The notes below the pieces were generated by a model that worked only from the letters and a program-made list of their open reading frames with translations, did no database searches and was not told the origin of the DNA. From positions 124,001-188,000 of the forward strand of contig JACJXZ010000005.1 of the NCBI GenBank assembly GCA_020636375.1: a stretch of DNA of 64,000 bases, written 5' to 3'. This stretch comes from Lewinellaceae bacterium. Lineage in GTDB: Bacteria; Bacteroidota; Bacteroidia; Chitinophagales; Saprospiraceae. Of this stretch, positions 35,943-44,527 are shown one piece after another; position 1 is the stretch's first letter; each line of letters starts with the position of its first letter. Made by a program: the position numbers and the translations under genes.

Positions 35943-36815
35943 CTACTGCAAGCCCACCCGGCTCAGCCGCCGCACCGCCTGCATGGGGCGAATGGTGTGG
36001 CGTTGCCGCAGGTTGTTGAACCGTTCGGTGTCCGGCAGCCGGGATTCGGCATTCTGGTAGATGACGGCAAAGCGGGCCGGCCCCTGGCGCTGGAGCAGCA
36101 CCTGTTGGGGGAAGCCGGCTTCCAGGTTTTCGAAAAGGGCCTCCTCGCCGTTGATGGCCGCCAGGGCGTAGGAGGTGGAGGTGGCGGCAGTGCCGCCGAA
36201 GTCGGTGCTGAAGTATATTTTGTTGCCTTGCCGGTAGAGCCGCATGTGCTCCCGGGTTTGGCCTTCGTCCTCAAAGCCGGCCTGGCCGGCCAGTTCGTTT
36301 TCGCCGGTTTGGCGCCATTCTTCGAAGGCCGGGCGCCCCTGTTCGCGGGACTGCCAGCGGCCTGTCATCCAGGAGAAAGCCTGGAGGGTGACGCCGGCGC
36401 TCTCCCCGCCGGGCGTACTGTCGCCGGAAAGGACCAGCTTCTGGCCAGGCGCGCCTTCCGAGATGGGGCGTTGCCGGTGTTCCTGCGCCTGCTGGACCGT
36501 CAGGACGGCCCGCAGCTCGCCGCGGTCGGCGTCGGTGAGCGCCAGGTCTTCCACAGCGGCGGGTGCCGCCTGTTTGCCAGAAGCGAGCAACCGGCTCTGC
36601 TGCCGCCCCAGGCTCAGCGCCACCAGCCCTACCAGGGTGATGAGCACCAACACTCCGGCCGCCATGCCCAGCATCCGGTGGCGGGAGAGGCGGTTGCGCT
36701 GCTGATGGGTGTCCAGGCGGCGCTCCAGCCGGCGCCAGGAGTGGGCTGGCGGCGTCTCGTCCAGCCGGTGCTGGTTATCTTTGAAAAAGTCGAAAACGTC
36801 TCTTTTACGCTTCAT
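35943..36815 (-). CDS. putative anti-sigma factor with DUF6265-like domain
   Basis: ATG 36813-36815 (MKRKRDVFDFFKDNQHRL) gives 290 residues. The first 45 residues are a short cytoplasmic segment, followed by one membrane helix (MLGMAAGVLVLITLVGLVAL), the layout of an anti-sigma factor. The outer part contains FSWMTGRWQSREQG and a beta-rich region to the C-terminus (FGGTAATSTSYALAAING), as in DUF6265 lipocalin-like domains. The ECF sigma gene lies directly upstream on the same strand. The fusion of an anti-sigma-like N-terminus to a DUF6265 domain is unusual. Confidence 0.65.
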   Translation of the reverse strand: MKRKRDVFDFFKDNQHRLDETPPAHSWRRLERRLDTHQQRNRLSRHRMLGMAAGVLVLITLVGLVALSLGRQQSRLLASGKQAAPAAVEDLALTDADRGELRAVLTVQQAQEHRQRPISEGAPGQKLVLSGDSTPGGESAGVTLQAFSWMTGRWQSREQGRPAFEEWRQTGENELAGQAGFEDEGQTREHMRLYRQGNKIYFSTDFGGTAATSTSYALAAINGEEALFENLEAGFPQQVLLQRQGPARFAVIYQNAESRLPDTERFNNLRQRHTIRPMQAVRRLSRVGLQ

Positions 36816-37021
36816 TTTTTTTAGTATTTGGGTTGGCTGGGTGGTGTTCGCGGTTCGCTTTTTGCGATTCGCTTTTCGCAAGTCGCTGATAACCAGGTGG
36901 TGCCTTTTAAAAGAAACAGATAATTTATACTGCTAAACATGGGGGCCAAAATGGCTTTACAGCCACAAAGGCTCCAAGGCTCTAAGACTCACAAAGCAAC
37001 TTTCTGCTTCGAGTATTCTTA

Positions 37022-37179
37022 GGGCCCGGAGAATAATAACTTCCCCATTTGATCCGGCTCTTTTTCCGCCAGGCTGCGTTGCTTGTCGGTCAGGTAGCTC
37101 CGGCTATCTTCCCTCCTCGCGCCTTGCCTGGCGAAAAAATAGCTCACCTGAAATGAGGAACTTATTTTTCTCCGGCCCC
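37022..37179. mobile_element. 158-bp element with about 29-bp terminal inverted repeats
   Basis: The left GGGCCCGGAGAATAATAACT and the inverted right end (GGGGCCGGAGAAAAATAAGT) match over about 29 bp, and TTA flanks both sides. It lies between the sigma gene and its putative anti-sigma gene, so the two are 473 bp apart. The rest of that gap holds TTCGC-rich microrepeats (36838-36890) and a TTCATTCC tract near 37252. A related end sequence occurs at 44431. Confidence 0.6.
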
Positions 37180-37288
37180 TTAGTGTTTTCGTGTCTTAGT
37201 GGCTGGAAAAGCCCCATGACAGTATTCCCATTAATTCAACTTATCAGTCTCCATCATTCCTTCATTCCTTCATTCCTTCATTCCCCCC

Positions 37289-37876
37289 TCACCCCGCCGC
37301 CCCCTCAATCCCCGGGTACCCGGCCTGCTCCAGCAGTTCCTGCAGGCGCTTGCGGGCGAGGATGAGCTGGGATTTGGAGGTGTTGATGCTGATGCCCAGC
37401 ATGTCGGCGATTTCCCGGTGTTTGTAGCCTTCCAGGACGTACAGGTTGAAGACCGTGCGGTAGCCGGTCGGCAGCTGGTCGAGGAAGGCCAGGATGTCCT
37501 GCTCGGCGAGCCGCCCGACCGCTTTGGCCGGGGCGGGGGCGTCGAAATTGCTGATCTCGAGCGTCATGCTGAAATTGTGCCGCCGCCGCAGGGCCATGAG
37601 CGCTTCGTTGACCACGATGCGTCGGATCCAGCCCTCGAAACTGCCCTCGCCCTTGTACTGGTGCAGGTGGGTCAGCACTTTGAAGAAGGCCTCGACGAGC
37701 ACGTCCTCAGCGTCCTCCCGCGTTTTCATATAGCGCTTGCACACCCCGAACATGACGGGCGAATAGCGGTCGTACAGCAGCTTCTGCGCGCGCCGGTCTT
37801 CTTCTCTGCAGGCTTGAAGGAGTTCTTGTTCTGTCACGGGGCCTTGTTTCCGGTTGATTACTTTCAGTCTGTTCAT
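37289..37876 (-). CDS. ECF-type RNA polymerase sigma factor
   Basis: ATG 37874-37876 (MNRLKVINRKQGPVTEQEL) gives 195 residues; upstream in-frame codons read through non-coding-looking sequence. Region 2 is seen in LLYDRYSPVMFGVCKRYM and DAEDVLVEAFFKVLTHLHQY, and in EGWIRRIVVNEALMALRR. Region 4 is in LPTGYRTVFNLYVLEGYKHREIADMLGISINTSKSQL. It should direct RNA polymerase to a small regulon, held in check by the membrane anti-sigma encoded downstream. Confidence 0.93.
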   Translation of the reverse strand: MNRLKVINRKQGPVTEQELLQACREEDRRAQKLLYDRYSPVMFGVCKRYMKTREDAEDVLVEAFFKVLTHLHQYKGEGSFEGWIRRIVVNEALMALRRRHNFSMTLEISNFDAPAPAKAVGRLAEQDILAFLDQLPTGYRTVFNLYVLEGYKHREIADMLGISINTSKSQLILARKRLQELLEQAGYPGIEGAAG

Positions 37877-38085
37877 ACAAGATGCAAATTTTTTGGGAAT
37901 TGGTGGGTAGGGTATTCTTTTTTCTGTGATTTGTATTTGGGGAAGGAGGGGAAGGTTACCCGGGGATTCATGAGGTTTGATGTGCGATATGCGATGTTTG
38001 ATTTGCGGGGCCGGGCTGGCCGCTAAACGGCAGGAAAAAACAGCTGCCCCTTCACAAAAAACTGGCACAGCCCTCTGAAAATCCG

Positions 38086-38093
38086 TATATTTG
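38086..38093 (+). promoter_or_regulatory. Bacteroidota -7 box (TATATTTG)
   Basis: TATATTTG followed by CGGGC lies 48 bp before the lysA start and matches TAnnTTTG exactly. A -33 TTG is not obvious. Confidence 0.5.
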
Positions 38094-38140
38094 CGGGCTT
38101 TAACGGCAACAAATTTTATTCATTCTCAACCCACGGAAAA

Positions 38141-39397
38141 ATGGTATTGGACAACAACCGCTATTTGCTGAGCGGGGGCGTCGACCCCCTGGAACTGGTG
38201 GAGCAGCACGGCTGCCCGCTCTACGTTTACGACAGCGCGATCATCGAGCGGCAGTACAAACGGATAACCGGGGCCTTCAACGTGAAAAACCTGAAGATCA
38301 ACTACGCCTGCAAGGCGTTATCTAATATCAATATCCTGAAGTTTTTCCGGGAGCTGGGCGCAGGCCTGGATACGGTCTCCGTGCAGGAGGTGGAACTCGG
38401 CATCCACGCGGGCTTTGCCCCGCAGGACATTATTTACACCCCCAACTGCGTGAGCCTGGAAGAAATCCAGGAGGCCGTGGAGTTTGGCGTGAAGATCAAC
38501 ATCGACAACATCTCCATCCTGGAGCAGTTCGGCCAGGCCCACATCGACGTGCCGGTCTGCATCCGCATCAACCCCCACATCATGGCGGGCGGCAACCACA
38601 AAACTTCGGTGGGCCACATCGACTCCAAGTTCGGCATTTCCATCCACCAGATGCCGCTGGTGCACCGCATCATCGAAGCTACCGGCATCAGGGTCGAAGG
38701 CATCCACATGCACACCGGATCGGACATCCTGGACCCCGACGTCTTCCTCTTCGGGGCGGAAATCCTGCTGAAGATCGCCCGGGAATTCCCCAACCTCGAT
38801 TACATCGACTTCGGCAGCGGCTTCAAAGTGCCGTACAAGGAGGGCGACATCGAGACCAACATCGAAGAGCTGGGCGAAAAGATCTCCGAACGCTTCAACG
38901 AGTTCTGCCGCGAGTATGGCAGGGACATTACGCTCATGTTCGAGCCCGGAAAGTTCCTCGTCAGCGAATCCGGCTCCTTCTTCGTGCAGGTCAACGTCGT
39001 CAAGCAGACGACCTCCACCGTTTTCGCCGGCATCGACTCGGGCCTCAACCACCTGATCCGGCCCATGTTCTACAATGCCTTCCACCGCATCACCAATGTG
39101 TCGAAACCGGCGGGCAAACCCCGCTTCTACACCGTGGTGGGCTACATCTGCGAGACGGACACCTTCGGCATCAACCGCCGCATCGCCGAAATCCACGAGG
39201 GCGACATCCTCTGCATCCACAATGCGGGCGCCTACTGCTTTTCGATGGCCTCCAACTACAACTCGCGCTTCCGCCCGGCAGAGGTGCTCATCTACAAAGG
39301 CAAGCCCTACCTGATCCGCAAACGGGAAACAATGGAAGACCTGCTGCGCAACCAGGTGGTGGACGCGCCGATATTTGAGCGGGAGGTGGTGGAGTGA
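38141..39397 (+). CDS. lysA: diaminopimelate decarboxylase
   Basis: The 418-residue fold-type III PLP enzyme carries the PLP lysine in INYACKALSN, HMHTGSDI, the glycine-rich phosphate loop DFGSGFKVPY, FEPGKFLV and the C-terminal CETDTFG with AGAYCFSMASNYNSR, which carry the substrate-binding Cys and Tyr. It converts meso-diaminopimelate to lysine in the last step of the pathway. The start MVLDNNRYLLSGGVDPL aligns with the family N-terminus. It is monocistronic, with a clear -7 box 48 bp upstream and a tandem repeat array immediately 3'. Confidence 0.95.
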   Translation: MVLDNNRYLLSGGVDPLELVEQHGCPLYVYDSAIIERQYKRITGAFNVKNLKINYACKALSNINILKFFRELGAGLDTVSVQEVELGIHAGFAPQDIIYTPNCVSLEEIQEAVEFGVKINIDNISILEQFGQAHIDVPVCIRINPHIMAGGNHKTSVGHIDSKFGISIHQMPLVHRIIEATGIRVEGIHMHTGSDILDPDVFLFGAEILLKIAREFPNLDYIDFGSGFKVPYKEGDIETNIEELGEKISERFNEFCREYGRDITLMFEPGKFLVSESGSFFVQVNVVKQTTSTVFAGIDSGLNHLIRPMFYNAFHRITNVSKPAGKPRFYTVVGYICETDTFGINRRIAEIHEGDILCIHNAGAYCFSMASNYNSRFRPAEVLIYKGKPYLIRKRETMEDLLRNQVVDAPIFEREVVE

Positions 39398-39407
39398 AGG
39401 GGTGAAA

Positions 39408-39530
39408 TGGGAAATGCATGGAAATGCATGGAAATACATGGAAATACATGGAAATACATGGAAATACGTGGAAATGTAGGGAAATACGTGGAAATGTAGG
39501 GGAAATGTAGGGAAATGCATGGAAATGCCC
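39408..39530. repeat. 10-bp tandem array (GGAAATACAT), about 12 units
   Basis: Units of GGAAATACAT and variants (GGAAATGCAT, GGAAATACGT, GGAAATGTAG) run from 11 bp past the lysA stop. The central copies are identical and the outer ones diverged, as expected of a slippage- or recombination-maintained array. Confidence 0.85.
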
Positions 39531-39627
39531 TGATGCCTGTCGCTCTGGGCGGACAATGTATTTCCGTGGTTCAATGTATATCGGAAAGTGTCCCGTAGTG
39601 TACGAATATAGAAAAGCCAACTGTGTT

Positions 39628-40245
39628 ATGATTGTCATTGCCCGGATAGCGGTGCTGTTCTTTGTTTTGTCCATCTTGTCCGCCTGCCATCCGCTGCGGC
39701 AGGGGGAGGCCAGGGCGTCCGGCGTCCGGGCCGTAACACCGGAATACATTGAGCTGGAGAACGGGCAAAAGCTGGCCCTGCCCTTCGCCGGCCAGGAGGG
39801 CGCCCAATGGGTTTTCCTGGTGCGCCACGCCGAGAAGGCCTACGGTTCGGACCCGCCCCTGGCTGCCAAAGGCGAAAAGCGCGCCCGGCTCCTGGCGGAC
39901 ATCTTTGGGGATTTCCCGCTGGACGCCCTTTATTCTACCCACTACAAGCGCACCCTGGCCACTGCCCAGCCGATAGCCCGGCGCAAAGGGCTGGAGGTGC
40001 GGCCGTACCAGGCGGACCAGCTCACCACCTTCGCCCTCGAATTGCGGCGCCAGTGCCGCGGGCAGGCCGTCCTGGTCGTCGGCCATTCCAACACCACCCC
40101 CGAACTGGTCAGCCGCCTGGCGGCCCGCGCCGACGTGGAACGCATCGACGAAAGGGATTACAGCAACCTCTTCCTGGTGGCCATCAGCGGGAAAGGAGAG
40201 CGGGAAGTCGTCCACTTGTACTTCGGGGAATTGTGGGAGGAGTAG
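39628..40245 (+). CDS. histidine-phosphatase-family lipoprotein
   Basis: ATG 39628 (MIVIARIAVLFFVLS) gives 205 residues with a lipobox SILSAC-HP; an earlier in-frame ATG lies in the promoter region. The RHG motif is WVFLVRHAEKAYGSDPPLAAKG with the phosphorylated His, and the second catalytic His is in VLVVGHSNTTPEL. The branch resembles SixA/PGAM-like phosphatases. The lipid anchor places it in the periplasm or on the cell surface. It probably hydrolyses a phosphomonoester, with unknown substrate. Confidence 0.85.
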   Translation: MIVIARIAVLFFVLSILSACHPLRQGEARASGVRAVTPEYIELENGQKLALPFAGQEGAQWVFLVRHAEKAYGSDPPLAAKGEKRARLLADIFGDFPLDALYSTHYKRTLATAQPIARRKGLEVRPYQADQLTTFALELRRQCRGQAVLVVGHSNTTPELVSRLAARADVERIDERDYSNLFLVAISGKGEREVVHLYFGELWEE

Positions 40246-40344
40246 CAGCTATTTGCCGCATAAGGGCCGCCGCCTGTGTGGACTATGTGATAAAACCATC
40301 GGCCCGAATGACCGTTTTTCAGGTAGCCGAATCGAATAAAAATC

Positions 40345-40352
40345 TATATTTG
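40345..40352 (+). promoter_or_regulatory. orphan -7 box (TATATTTG)
   Basis: It matches TAnnTTTG and is followed by CAGCATTTT, but lies about 390 bp ahead of valS. Either the valS leader is long, with repeats in it, or the element served a gene lost by repeat insertion. Confidence 0.3.
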
Positions 40353-40512
40353 CAGCATTTTGAACTAGGAGCCTCAAAAATATTAACATGCTGTTGCACA
40401 TGAGGACTGTCGGGACACTCTGGCTAAAAAGGCCTAAGGACCCAGAAAGCCGTATAGCTCATACTACTGTACATAAAGGAGCCAAACGCACTTAGCCTCA
40501 AAGTTTACCCGG

Positions 40513-40540
40513 ACTTCGGCGTGAGCTCAGTCGAACGCTG
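40513..40540 (+). repeat. dispersed repeat (GGCGTGAGCTCAGTCGAACG)
   Basis: This is the cleanest copy of the unit also seen at 7992 (reverse), 19397 and 30835. Confidence 0.55.
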
Positions 40541-40591
40541 CATAGACGGGACCCACTAAGCCGATGCCGATAGCTACCGGGCATTAGCTTA

Positions 40592-40707
40592 GTGCCGTCT
40601 TAGTGTCTTTGTGTCTTCGTGGCAAAAAAAGCACCATGTACAGTAGTACGCGTACAGCTATCGGCTTTGTGCCATCTTCGTGTTTTTGTGTCTTCGTGGC
40701 AAAAAAC
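40592..40707. repeat. direct repeat of about 39 bp upstream of valS
   Basis: GTGCCGTCTTAGTGTCTTTG (40592) recurs as GTGCCATCTTCGTGTTTTTG (40669). Both continue TGTCTTCGTGGCAAAAAA. The second copy ends 38 bp before the valS ATG. The wider gap 40246-40744 contains this, the repeat at 40513 and the orphan -7 box, but no gene. Confidence 0.7.
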
Positions 40708-40744
40708 CTCATATACAGCAGTTCGAAAAATTAAAGCAGCAATC

Positions 40745-43459
40745 ATGGAACTCTCTACCCGGTACAACCCCCAGGAAACGGAAGCCAAGTGGTACAAACA
40801 CTGGATGGACAAAAACTATTTCCATTCGGAACCCGACGAGCGGGAGCCCTTCACCATCGTCATCCCGCCGCCCAACGTGACCGGCGTGCTGCACATGGGC
40901 CACATGCTGAACAACACCATCCAGGACATCCTCATCCGCAAGGCGCGCCTGGACGGCAAGAACGCCTGCTGGGTGCCCGGCACCGACCACGCCTCTATCG
41001 CTACCGAAGCCAAAGTGGTGAAGATGCTGCGCGCCCGCGGCATCAAAAAGTCGGACATCAGCCGGGAGGAGTTCATGGACTACGCCTTCGAGTGGAAGGA
41101 GAAATACGGCGGCATTATCCTGGACCAGCTGCAGAAACTGGGCGCCTCCTGCGACTGGAAGCGCACCCGCTTCACCATGGAGCCGAAAATGTCGGCGGCA
41201 GTGCTGAAGACCTTCGTGCGCCTCTACCGCAAAGGCAAGGTCTACCGAGGCCAGCGCATCACCAACTGGGACCCCGAGGCCAAAACCGTGCTTTCCAACG
41301 AAGAAGTGATCTACAAGGAGGAGAATTCCCGCCTGTATCACGTCCGCTACCAGATCGAAGGGGCGGCCGACGAGTGGATCACCATCGCCACCGTCCGCCC
41401 GGAAACCATCCTGGGCGACACGGCCATCGCCATCCACCCGGAGGACGAGCGCTACCGGCACCTGAAGGGCAGGCGCGCCCTGGTGCCCCTGATCAACCGC
41501 TCGGTGCCCATCATCCAGGATACTTATGTAGAACGGGAATTCGGCACCGGCGCCCTGAAGATCACCCCCGCCCATGACCCCAACGACTACGAGATCGGCC
41601 AGCGCCACGAACTGGAGGTAGTCGACGTGCTGAACGAGGACGGCACCATGAGCGAGGCGGCCCGGCGCTATATCGGCGAAGACCGCTTCAAGGCCCGCAA
41701 GCTCATCGTCAATGACCTGGAGGCCGCCGGCCACATCGTAAAAATCGAAGACTACCGCAATAAAGTCGGCCGCTCCGAGCGCACCGACGCCATCGTGGAG
41801 CCCCGCCTGACCCTGCAGTGGTTCGTGGATATGAAAGGCTTCGCCAAAACGGCCCTCGACGCCGTGGAGAGCGGCGCGGTCAAGTTCCACCCCGGCCACT
41901 TCTGGAATATGTTCAACAGCTGGCTCAACGAGCAGAATATCCGCGACTGGTGCATCTCCCGGCAGCTGTGGTGGGGCCAGCGCATCCCGGCCTGGTACTA
42001 CGAGGACAAGGTTTTCGTGGCCGAAACGGCCGGGGAAGCCCTGGCGCAGGCCCGGAAAGAACTGGGCATGCCCGATCTGAAGATCGAAGACCTCCATCAG
42101 GACGAAGACGTGCTGGACACCTGGTTCTCTTCCCAGCTCTGGCCCATTTCCGTCTTCGACGGCTTCGAAAACCAGGACGAGCTGCGTTATTACTATCCCA
42201 CCAACGTGCTGGTCACCGCCTGGGACATCATCTTCTTCTGGGTGGCCCGCATGATCATGATGGGCTACGAGTGGGCGCCCGAGCTGCTGGGCGAGGAATT
42301 CGTCAAAGAAAAAGGCGCCCAGCCCTTCGACCACGTCTACTTCACGGGCATGGTCCGCGACTCGCACCGCAAGAAGATGAGCAAGTCGCTGGGCAACTCC
42401 CCGGACGCGCTGGAACTGATCGACCAATACGGCGCCGACGGCGTCCGCTTCGGCCTGCTGTCCAGCGCCGCGGCCGGCAATGACATCATCTTCGACGCGC
42501 CCTTCGACAAGGAAACCAAACAAATCCTCAACGAGAGCCGCCTCTGCGAGCAGGGCCGCAACTTCTGCAATAAAATGTGGAACGCCCTGCGCCTGGTCAA
42601 AGGCTGGGAGGTGGAAGAGGGCAAGGCCAATCCCATCAACCGCCTGGCCGCCGAGTGGATGGAGGAGAAGCTCAGCCAGTCCGTCGAAAAGATCGAGGCC
42701 AACTTCGCCGAGTTCCGCCTCTCCGATACCATCATGACCCTGTACAAACTCATCTGGGACGACTTCTGCAGCTGGTACCTGGAGATGGTCAAACCGGAAT
42801 ACGGCCAGCCCATCGACCGGGAAACCTACGAGGAAACGATCAACCTCTTCGAGCGGCTCATGACCGTCCTGCATCCCTTCATGCCCTTCGTCACCGAAGA
42901 AATCTGGCACCACCTGCGCGACAGGGCGGCCGGAGACGATTGCATCATCAGCCGCTACCCCCGGCCTGAGGCTTACGACCAGGACCTGATCAACCGGGTG
43001 GAAGAGGCTAAGGAGGTCGTCACCAACGTCCGCGAGGTGCGCAACAACAAGGGCATCAAGATGAAGGAAGAGTTGAAGCTCTATGTCCAGGATACCAAAG
43101 GCGCCCGCCACCTGCTGGAACTGGGAGGCCTGAAGGAGATGATCGTCAAAATGGCCAACCTGGAGCTGCTGGAGTTCACCAAAGAAGAGATTGAGAACAG
43201 CGTCTCCTTCCTTTCCGGGAAAGACAAGTTTTTCCTGGAACTCCGGCAGGAGATCGATGCCGATGAAGAGCGCGAGCGCCTGCAGAAAGAGTTGGAGTAC
43301 TACCAGGGCTTCGTGCAGTCGGTGATGAAAAAGCTGAAAAACGAGCGCTTCGTCAACAACGCCCCGGCGCCCGTCGTGGAGAAGGAGCGCCAGAAGCTGG
43401 CCGACGGGGAATCGAAGATCAGGAGCCTGGAGGAGGCGCTGGCGCAGTTGGGGGGGTGA
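40745..43459 (+). CDS. valS: valyl-tRNA synthetase
   Basis: ATG 40745 (MELSTRYNPQETEAKWYKHW) gives 904 residues, the usual length; the upstream in-frame extension translates the direct repeats. It is a class I synthetase with PNVTGVLHMGHMLNN (HIGH box), the editing-domain GTGALKITPAHDPNDYEIG, DVLDTWFSSQLWP, KKMSKSLGNSPD (KMSKS) and a C-terminal coiled coil (ERLQKELEYYQGFV). It charges tRNA-Val and hydrolyses mischarged Thr-tRNA-Val. Confidence 0.97.
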   Translation: MELSTRYNPQETEAKWYKHWMDKNYFHSEPDEREPFTIVIPPPNVTGVLHMGHMLNNTIQDILIRKARLDGKNACWVPGTDHASIATEAKVVKMLRARGIKKSDISREEFMDYAFEWKEKYGGIILDQLQKLGASCDWKRTRFTMEPKMSAAVLKTFVRLYRKGKVYRGQRITNWDPEAKTVLSNEEVIYKEENSRLYHVRYQIEGAADEWITIATVRPETILGDTAIAIHPEDERYRHLKGRRALVPLINRSVPIIQDTYVEREFGTGALKITPAHDPNDYEIGQRHELEVVDVLNEDGTMSEAARRYIGEDRFKARKLIVNDLEAAGHIVKIEDYRNKVGRSERTDAIVEPRLTLQWFVDMKGFAKTALDAVESGAVKFHPGHFWNMFNSWLNEQNIRDWCISRQLWWGQRIPAWYYEDKVFVAETAGEALAQARKELGMPDLKIEDLHQDEDVLDTWFSSQLWPISVFDGFENQDELRYYYPTNVLVTAWDIIFFWVARMIMMGYEWAPELLGEEFVKEKGAQPFDHVYFTGMVRDSHRKKMSKSLGNSPDALELIDQYGADGVRFGLLSSAAAGNDIIFDAPFDKETKQILNESRLCEQGRNFCNKMWNALRLVKGWEVEEGKANPINRLAAEWMEEKLSQSVEKIEANFAEFRLSDTIMTLYKLIWDDFCSWYLEMVKPEYGQPIDRETYEETINLFERLMTVLHPFMPFVTEEIWHHLRDRAAGDDCIISRYPRPEAYDQDLINRVEEAKEVVTNVREVRNNKGIKMKEELKLYVQDTKGARHLLELGGLKEMIVKMANLELLEFTKEEIENSVSFLSGKDKFFLELRQEIDADEERERLQKELEYYQGFVQSVMKKLKNERFVNNAPAPVVEKERQKLADGESKIRSLEEALAQLGG

Positions 43460-43644
43460 GGGGCATGCGGCATACATAATACTACTTTGCTAACTTATGC
43501 CCCAGCACCTTCTTGTCAGTCAGAAAAGGTTGATCGTTGAATCACGCTTATCTGTCGCCTGGTATAATGCATGGGCCGGGGATGCAAAACAGGCGGGAAT
43601 ATTGGCAACTAGCCTTGGGTGAAAGGCCAGTTAAGTCATCCGTT

Positions 43645-44391
43645 TCAGTTATCGTGTTTGTTTTTGAGAATTTCATTTAAAACTTCTTGAGTATCTTTCG
43701 CTTCTTTTTTCCCTACAGTTGATCTTATGATGCCCACAAATTCATTCAACTGTTCGGGAGTTAAGCCGACATTCAGGCAAATGGATAAATGGGAACGCAG
43801 CATTGGCTCAACACCGCCTATACTGCTGAGAACAGATATAGTTACCAATTCTCTTTCGGCAAAAGTTAAAATATCCCGGTCAAAAATATCGGCGAACAGA
43901 TGTTCCTTCAGAAATATTTCAATTACAGGGGCGAAAGCGGCATAACCTCTTTGTGGCCCAGTCAATGGCCTTCCTGTAAGCTCTTCCAAATTCTTTTTGC
44001 CCCGTTCATATTTACTGCGTTCCTCGTTTACCGGTGATGCCTCGGCACCTGTTTTATCGATGAGCCCTTTGGCTTTCCGTTCATCAAGCACTTCCATGAA
44101 AGTCTGTAATCCGCGGATACTGCGCGGAAATCCGCAATACGCGTACAGATGCACAATTACTTCCTTTATTTCATTGATGGTTAATCCGGCATCCAATCCT
44201 TCGTTCAGTGCAGGCTTTAAATGCTGAAGTTTTCCGTTCGCTGCATAAGCTGCAATCGGGATAATACATTGTTGCTTGGCAGTTAATGCCTTATCAGATC
44301 CTACCATGCTTTGCGCATGAAGGCTTCCACGAAAGCTACAAATGACAGTTGATCCTATAAGTATTATGAACATCAATTTCTTCGCAATCAT
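43645..44391 (-). CDS. exported carboxymuconolactone-decarboxylase-like protein
   Basis: The 248-residue protein has a signal peptide (KLMFIILIGSTVICSFRGSLHAQ) and two CMD/AhpD-like halves. The first has VHLYAYCGFPRS with a single Cys. The second (LLTFAEREL-type helix, LTPEQLNEFVGIIRSTVG) lacks the CxxC of AhpD. Such proteins are often encoded with cupins and alpha/beta hydrolases under AraC control in Bacteroidota. Last gene of the five-gene cluster, separated from the esterase gene by 136 bp that include a repeat-like sequence. Confidence 0.8.
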   Translation of the reverse strand: MIAKKLMFIILIGSTVICSFRGSLHAQSMVGSDKALTAKQQCIIPIAAYAANGKLQHLKPALNEGLDAGLTINEIKEVIVHLYAYCGFPRSIRGLQTFMEVLDERKAKGLIDKTGAEASPVNEERSKYERGKKNLEELTGRPLTGPQRGYAAFAPVIEIFLKEHLFADIFDRDILTFAERELVTISVLSSIGGVEPMLRSHLSICLNVGLTPEQLNEFVGIIRSTVGKKEAKDTQEVLNEILKNKHDN

Positions 44392-44430
44392 ATCTATGTA
44401 CTTTTTTTAATTATCCATATTTCTGTTTTT

Positions 44431-44507
44431 GGGGTCGGAGAAAAATAATTTCCCGTTTAGACTTGACAAGTTTCCAAATGAGGAAGTCATTTTTCGCTAC
44501 TCACTTT
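44431..44507. repeat. element-like inverted repeat related to 37022
   Basis: GGGGTCGGAGAAAAATAATT resembles the terminus at 37179. AAATGAGGAAGTCATTTTTC, about 40 bp on, is a degenerate inverted partner. It includes ACTTGACAAGTTTCC, half of the hairpin at 9141. Confidence 0.4.
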
Positions 44508-44527
44508 GCTAAGATTCGCGATCCTGC

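Noticed and set aside
39408..39530. CRISPR array candidate
   Set aside because: The 10-bp units are contiguous with no unique spacers, and no cas gene is present in the window.
40709..43477. 922-codon minus-strand open frame opposite valS
   Set aside because: A consequence of high GC and codon bias in valS; no domain is visible and it mirrors the synthetase codon by codon.
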